The position numbers and the translations under genes were made by a program. DNA of 34,281 nt. Origin: Alphaproteobacteria bacterium. GTDB lineage: Bacteria; Pseudomonadota; Alphaproteobacteria; Rhizobiales; Devosiaceae. The stretch is taken from positions 1-34,281 of the forward strand of contig JAHJQZ010000049.1 of NCBI GenBank assembly GCA_018818925.1. The letters run 5' to 3'. Within the stretch, counting starts at the first letter, position 1. Each line of letters starts with the position of its first letter. This document shows, piece by piece, positions 30,040-34,281 of this stretch. Below the pieces are notes generated by a model. It did not search any database. It saw only the letters and a list, made by a program, of their open reading frames with translations, and was not told the DNA's origin.

Positions 30040-31247
30040 CGCAATGGCTCGAAATCGTCGGCATGCCCGAGGCCGGACCGGATGCCCTGTCGCCGCAAGC
30101 GCGCGCGCTTGTCGAGCGGGCGCGGACCATTGTCGGCGTGTCCCGGCGGCTGGCGGGACTCGCGGGTGCTAAAAGGACGCTGGTCGCCTGGGACGGGGAC
30201 CTGACCGACATGGTCGGCCGCATCATCGGCTATCGCGGCAGCCCGACCGTTCTGCTCGCCTCGGGCGATCCCAACTGGTTCGGCATCGGCGCAACGCTCG
30301 GCCGTTACCTTGAGCCGGAAGAGTTTGGTCTTCATCCGGCTCCGTCCTCGTTCCAGCTCGCCGCGGCGCGGCTGCACTGGCCGATGCAGAACACGGTCAC
30401 CCTGTCGCTGCACGGCCGCCCCGTCGCCGCCCTGCATCCCCATGTCCTGCCCGGCAACCGCGTGCTCGCCCTGACCAGCGACGCCAGGACACTTATCGAT
30501 GCCGCCGACCTGCTCTGTCGGCGCGGCTATGGCAAATCGCGCCTGACAATCCTCGAAAACCTCGGCGGTGCCGACGAACGCCTCTCGTCCGGCACGGCCG
30601 ACGCGGCGGATACATTCGCCACGGGCGACTTCTTTGTCCTCGGCATCGACTGTGTCGCCGATGCCGGCGCGCCGCTGTTGCCGCCGGTGCCCGGCCTTGA
30701 CGACGCGGCTTTCGAGACCGACGGGCAATTGACCAAGCGCGAGGTCCGGGCCGCAACGCTGGCCAGACTCGCACCCTATCCCGGCGCGCTTTTGTGGGAT
30801 GTCGGGGCCGGGTCGGGCGCCATCGCTATCGAATGGATGCGGGCCGCCCGCGACGCAAGAGCCATCGCCTTCGAACGCGACATGTCCCGTTGCGCCCTCA
30901 TTTCCCGCAACAGGGTGGCGCTCGGCGTGCCCGGTCTCGAATTGGTTCCGGGCGAGGCGCCGCAAAGCCTTGTGGATCAGCCGCGCCCGGATGCACTATT
31001 CCTTGGCGGCGATGTCGCGAATCCGGCGCTTTTCGAGGCATGCTGGCAGGCGCTGAAGCCGGTCGGGCGCCTGGTCGCCAATGGCGTCACGCTCGATGCC
31101 GAGGCGGCGCTCTTTGCAAGGCAGGCGCGGCTCGGCGGCGAATTAACGCGCATCTCGGTCGAGACGCTCGACCGGATCGGCGGCGAGCGGGTCTTGCGGC
31201 CACGTCTCGCGGTGACCCAGTGGACGGTCACGAAGGAGGGGGAATGA
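30036..31247 (+). CDS. cobL: Precorrin-6Y (cobalt-precorrin-7) C5,15-methyltransferase, decarboxylating (CobL/CbiET)
   Basis: Methylates C5 and C15 and removes the C12 acetate carboxyl using SAM. The 403-residue protein is the CbiE-CbiT fusion. The CbiE tetrapyrrole methylase domain (about 1-200) has WLEIVGMPEAG, VLLASGDPNWFGIG and APSSFQLAAARL. The CbiT domain (about 215-400) has the SAM-site LLWDVGAGSGAIAIEWMR, a following AIAFERD and LFLGGDV. Overlaps cobH by four bases and the next gene by four (ATGA). Order cobH-cobL agrees with many alphaproteobacterial cob operons. Confidence 0.93.
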   Translation: MTQWLEIVGMPEAGPDALSPQARALVERARTIVGVSRRLAGLAGAKRTLVAWDGDLTDMVGRIIGYRGSPTVLLASGDPNWFGIGATLGRYLEPEEFGLHPAPSSFQLAAARLHWPMQNTVTLSLHGRPVAALHPHVLPGNRVLALTSDARTLIDAADLLCRRGYGKSRLTILENLGGADERLSSGTADAADTFATGDFFVLGIDCVADAGAPLLPPVPGLDDAAFETDGQLTKREVRAATLARLAPYPGALLWDVGAGSGAIAIEWMRAARDARAIAFERDMSRCALISRNRVALGVPGLELVPGEAPQSLVDQPRPDALFLGGDVANPALFEACWQALKPVGRLVANGVTLDAEAALFARQARLGGELTRISVETLDRIGGERVLRPRLAVTQWTVTKEGE

Positions 31248-33793
31248 ACGGGGAACTCTATCTGATCGGCGTCGGCCCGGGCGACCCGGAGCTCCTGACG
31301 CTGAAGGCGAAGCGCATTCTCGCCGCCGCCGATGTTGTCGCCTTTCCGCAAAAGCCGGGCGAGGAGCCGCTGGCCTACGCCATCGCCGCCGGCCATATCG
31401 CCGCCGAGGCCGAACGCCTGCCGCTCGACCTGCCGATCGCCGTTGACCGCGCCCCGGCGCAAAAGGCCTATGACGAGGCGGCGGCGCTGATCGAGGACAG
31501 GCTCGCGTCCGGCCTCAATGTCGCCTATCTCTGCGCCGGCGATCCGCTGTTCTACGGCTCGGCCATGTATCTTCTCGATCGGCTGAAACCGCTGGTCGGC
31601 GTCCATGTCGTGCCCGGCGTGACCTCGGTTTCCGCCAGCGCCGCCGCCATTGCCCGCCCGCTCGCCGCCCGCAACGAGATCTTCAAGGTGCTGCCGGCGC
31701 CGCTTGAGGACGAGGTGCTCGAGCGCGAACTCCATGGCGCCCAGTCGGTCGCCATTATCAAGACCGGCCGCCACCTTCCCCGCATCCGCCTGCTGCTCGA
31801 AAAATCCGGGCTTCTGGCCTCGGCGCTGGTCGTCACCCGGGCCAGCCATGGCGACGAGACCGTGACGCCGCTCGAAGCGGTGACCGGCGATGTCCTGCCC
31901 TATTTTTCGACCATCCTCGCCTATGGCGGTGCCGAGGCCTGGGCCGAAACCCTTGCGCCCGACAGGCGTTTCGCGCCCTCGCCGGCCCAGCCGCCCGAAC
32001 CGACGATCGCGCTCGATCCCGAGCGCAAGCCGGCCATCATCCTGTTCACCACGGCGGGGGCCGCCACGGCCTCTAGGATCGCCACCGCCACCGGCGGGCG
32101 CGTCCATGCCTTCGGACCGGGAGAGGAAGGGGCGGCGGACCTGCTGCCGCGCCTTTTTGCCGAAGGCACGCCGATCGTCGGCGTCGCCGCCGCCGGCATT
32201 CTCATCCGCCTGCTTGCCGCATCGCTTGCGGACAAACGCGCCGAACCGCCAGTCGTTGCCGTTTCGGCCGATGGCGGCCATGTCGTGCCGCTGCTCGGCG
32301 GCCATCACGGCGGCAATGCCCTGGCGCGCCAGCTGGCCGAAACCCTTGGCGGCGTCGCGGCGGTGACCACCGCCTCGGACACGCGCTTCACCCGCGGCCT
32401 TGACGAACCGCCGCCCGGCTTCGTGCTCGAAAACCCGGCCGAGGCCAAACAGGCCATGGCGCGCGTGCTCAACGGCGAGCAGGTCTCGATTGTCGGCGAG
32501 GCGCCCTGGCTCGCCGAAGCCGGCTATCCGGTCTCCGACACCGGTTCGGTCGAGGTGCGCGTCACCCCGCGCGCCGACGCCGAGGCCGATCTCGTCTACC
32601 GCCCGAAAACGCTCGTCGCCGGCGTCGGCTGCGAGCGCGGCGTCACCCCCGACGAAATCTATGGCCTTCTGGCCTCGACGCTGAGCGACAAGGGGCTAAG
32701 CCCGGAGAGCCTTGCTGCCATCGCCTCGATCGACATCAAGGCCGACGAACCGGCGCTCAACCGCGTTGCCGAACGATTCGGCGTGCCGCTGCGCCTGTTC
32801 TCCGCCGCCGAGCTAGCCGAGGAGGAAGCGCGGCTCGTCACCCCGTCGGAAGTCGTCCGCGCCGAAACCGGCACGCCCGGCGTCGCCGAGGCGGCGGCCC
32901 TCAAGGCCGGCACGCTTTTGGTGCCCAAGCGCCGCTCGGCCCGCGCCACCTGCGCCATCGGCCTTGCCGCGGCGCCCATCGAAATCGCCGAATTCGGCCG
33001 TGCCCGCGGCATGCTGCATATCGTCGGCATCGGACCGGGCGATGCGGCCCAGCGCACCGGGTCGGCGGTCCGGGCGCTGTCGGTATCCACCGACTGGGTC
33101 GGCTACGGTCTTTATCTCGATCTTGTTGCCGATCTTCAGGGTCGGCGCAAAACCCACCGCTTCCCCCTCGGCGACGAGGAGGTGCGGGTGCGCCACGCGC
33201 TCGAACTCGCCGGCAAGGGCCGCACCGTCGCCCTCGTCTCATCGGGCGATGCCCAGATCTACGCCATGGCCAGCCTTGTCTATGAGCTTTTAGACGCAAC
33301 GGGCGAGCGCGCCCTTTCCGATGCGGCGCGGCGCATCGCCGTCGCGTGCCATCCCGGCATTTCCGCAATGCAGATGGCTTCGGCCCGTGCTGGTGCTCTG
33401 ATCGGCCACGATTTCTGCGCCATTTCCCTGAGCGATCTGCTGACCCCGGCCGCCGATATCCGCCGACGGCTGGCGACGGCCGCGCTCGGAGATTTCGTCA
33501 CCGCGCTCTACAACCCGCGCTCGGGCCGTCGCACCGAACTGATCGAAATCGCCAAGGGCTTTTTTCTCGCGCATCGCCGCCCGGACACCCCGGTGATCGT
33601 TGCGACCAATCTCGGCCGCGACGGCGAACGCGTGCGGGTGACCAATCTCAAGGATTTCGATCCGCAATCGGTCGACATGCTGACCATTGTGCTCATCGGC
33701 TCGTCGCAATCGCGCATCCTCAGGCGCGGCGACGGCACCGTGGCCTTCACGCCAAGGGGCTACGACAGAAAGACGGAAAAGGGCGAGGCATGA
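31244..33793 (+). CDS. Triple fusion: CobI (CbiL) - CbiG - CobJ (CbiH)
   Basis: One 849-residue polypeptide carries three cobalamin enzymes. About 1-243: precorrin-2/cobalt-factor II C20-methyltransferase ([51 protein letters not shown]). About 262-585: CbiG, cobalt-precorrin-5A hydrolase, with N-terminal [32 protein letters not shown] and [22 protein letters not shown], and the C-terminal domain [15 protein letters not shown] with [13 protein letters not shown]. About 588-849: precorrin-3B C17-methyltransferase ([77 protein letters not shown]). The frame is unbroken from ATG 31244 (AAGGAGG upstream, ATGA overlap with cobL) to the ATGA overlap with cobM. CbiG belongs to the early-cobalt route. 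Confidence 0.93.
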   Translation: MNGELYLIGVGPGDPELLTLKAKRILAAADVVAFPQKPGEEPLAYAIAAGHIAAEAERLPLDLPIAVDRAPAQKAYDEAAALIEDRLASGLNVAYLCAGDPLFYGSAMYLLDRLKPLVGVHVVPGVTSVSASAAAIARPLAARNEIFKVLPAPLEDEVLERELHGAQSVAIIKTGRHLPRIRLLLEKSGLLASALVVTRASHGDETVTPLEAVTGDVLPYFSTILAYGGAEAWAETLAPDRRFAPSPAQPPEPTIALDPERKPAIILFTTAGAATASRIATATGGRVHAFGPGEEGAADLLPRLFAEGTPIVGVAAAGILIRLLAASLADKRAEPPVVAVSADGGHVVPLLGGHHGGNALARQLAETLGGVAAVTTASDTRFTRGLDEPPPGFVLENPAEAKQAMARVLNGEQVSIVGEAPWLAEAGYPVSDTGSVEVRVTPRADAEADLVYRPKTLVAGVGCERGVTPDEIYGLLASTLSDKGLSPESLAAIASIDIKADEPALNRVAERFGVPLRLFSAAELAEEEARLVTPSEVVRAETGTPGVAEAAALKAGTLLVPKRRSARATCAIGLAAAPIEIAEFGRARGMLHIVGIGPGDAAQRTGSAVRALSVSTDWVGYGLYLDLVADLQGRRKTHRFPLGDEEVRVRHALELAGKGRTVALVSSGDAQIYAMASLVYELLDATGERALSDAARRIAVACHPGISAMQMASARAGALIGHDFCAISLSDLLTPAADIRRRLATAALGDFVTALYNPRSGRRTELIEIAKGFFLAHRRPDTPVIVATNLGRDGERVRVTNLKDFDPQSVDMLTIVLIGSSQSRILRRGDGTVAFTPRGYDRKTEKGEA

Positions 33794-34281
33794 CCGTCTA
33801 TTTCATCGGTGCCGGTCCCGGCGCGCCCGATCTCATCACCGTGCGCGGCCTGAGGCTCATCGAGCGCTGCCCGCTCTGCCTCTATGCCGGTTCGCTGGTG
33901 CCCGCCGAGATCGTCGCCTCGGCGCCCGCGGACGCGCGCGTCATCGACACGGCGCCGCTCCATCTCGATGCGATCGTCGCCGAGATCGAGGCGGCCCATC
34001 GGCGCGGCGAGGACGTGGCCCGCGTCCATTCCGGCGATCCCTCGCTTTATGGCGCCATCGCCGAACAGATGCGCCGGCTCGATGCGCTCGGCATCGACCA
34101 CGAGATCGTTCCGGGCGTGCCGGCCTTTGCCGGCGCGGCGGCGCGGCTCGGCACCGAGCTGACGCTGCCGGAGATCTCCCAGACGGTGATCCTCACCCGC
34201 ACCGCCGGCAAGGCGTCCGCCATGCCCGAGACCGAACGCCTCGAGGTGCTCGGTGCATCAAGGGCGACGCTCGCCATCCAC
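33790..34281 (+). CDS. cobM: Precorrin-4 C11-methyltransferase (CobM/CbiF), cut by window edge
   Basis: SAM-dependent methyltransferase acting on precorrin-4 (or cobalt-precorrin-4) at C11, directly before the CbiG step. The first 164 codons are present: [29 protein letters not shown], the [10 protein letters not shown] block, [42 protein letters not shown] and [17 protein letters not shown], all diagnostic of CobM. ATG 33790 overlaps the stop of the triple fusion (ATGA). About 90 residues are missing at the right edge. The remaining pathway genes (cbiD, cobK/cbiJ, cobB/cbiA) are presumably beyond it. Confidence 0.95.
   Translation, partial: MTVYFIGAGPGAPDLITVRGLRLIERCPLCLYAGSLVPAEIVASAPADARVIDTAPLHLDAIVAEIEAAHRRGEDVARVHSGDPSLYGAIAEQMRRLDALGIDHEIVPGVPAFAGAAARLGTELTLPEISQTVILTRTAGKASAMPETERLEVLGASRATLAIH

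Noticed and set aside
1-34281. CRISPR arrays, tRNA or rRNA genes, insertion sequences, phage or toxin-antitoxin modules
   Set aside because: Looked for throughout; no repeated spacers, cloverleaf-like sequence, transposase or integrase frame was seen.

Overview
The window is high-GC DNA that reads as alphaproteobacterial, most likely Hyphomicrobiales (Rhizobiales). Pointers are the fused rhamnulose-phosphate aldolase/dehydrogenase, the RhaK-type kinase, a membrane-anchored cytochrome c facing pheA, and an intergenic palindrome cluster of a rhizobial type. Genes are tightly packed, many with ATGA or GTGA overlaps. I see no tRNA, rRNA, CRISPR, IS element or phage gene, so this looks like ordinary chromosome (or chromid) with several catabolic and cofactor islands. 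Names rest on reading the sequence against remembered families; no search was run.

Layout. (1) 1-6093: L-rhamnose catabolism. A leftward operon carries a fused RhaD aldolase-dehydrogenase, rhaA isomerase, a second stand-alone RhaD aldolase and a DeoR-type regulator cut by the left edge. rhaK kinase is divergent. (2) 6094-10167: a five-gene ECF nickel/cobalt uptake operon (nikK-M-L-Q-O, leftward) and a divergent NikR-like regulator, with a NikR-type operator between them. The regulator lacks all four canonical nickel ligands. (3) 10168-20893: a complete phosphorylating L-arabinose regulon: a YtfQRT/YjfF-type ABC importer, araD, araA, an AraC orthologue with a long N-terminal extension, and a Bacteroides-type ribulokinase. 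AraC half-site-like sequences with a shared 11-base core precede both the transporter and the kinase. (4) 20894-28107: a palindromic intergenic element, pheA, a c-type cytochrome, a GhrA-like reductase, a MarR-GNAT fusion with two phased operator palindromes, a TPR lipoprotein, a small secreted protein, a rhodanese and a LacI regulator. (5) 28108-34281: the start of a cobalamin operon: cbiX, cobH, cobL, a three-enzyme CobI-CbiG-CobJ fusion, and cobM running off the right edge. Its leader is strongly structured and can hide the cbiX ribosome binding site.

How it fits together. Regions 1 and 3 turn plant-wall sugars into central metabolites: rhamnose to DHAP plus lactaldehyde/lactate, arabinose to xylulose 5-phosphate. 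Regions 2 and 5 concern Ni/Co. CbiX and CbiG point to the early-cobalt-insertion (anaerobic-type) route to B12, and histidine-rich tails occur on NikO, the NikR-like protein and CbiX. The most interesting items are the ligand-less NikR-like repressor, the cbiX leader with SD-sequestering hairpin, the triple CobI-CbiG-CobJ fusion, the N-extended AraC with its operators, and a probable AUU start for the fused rhaD.
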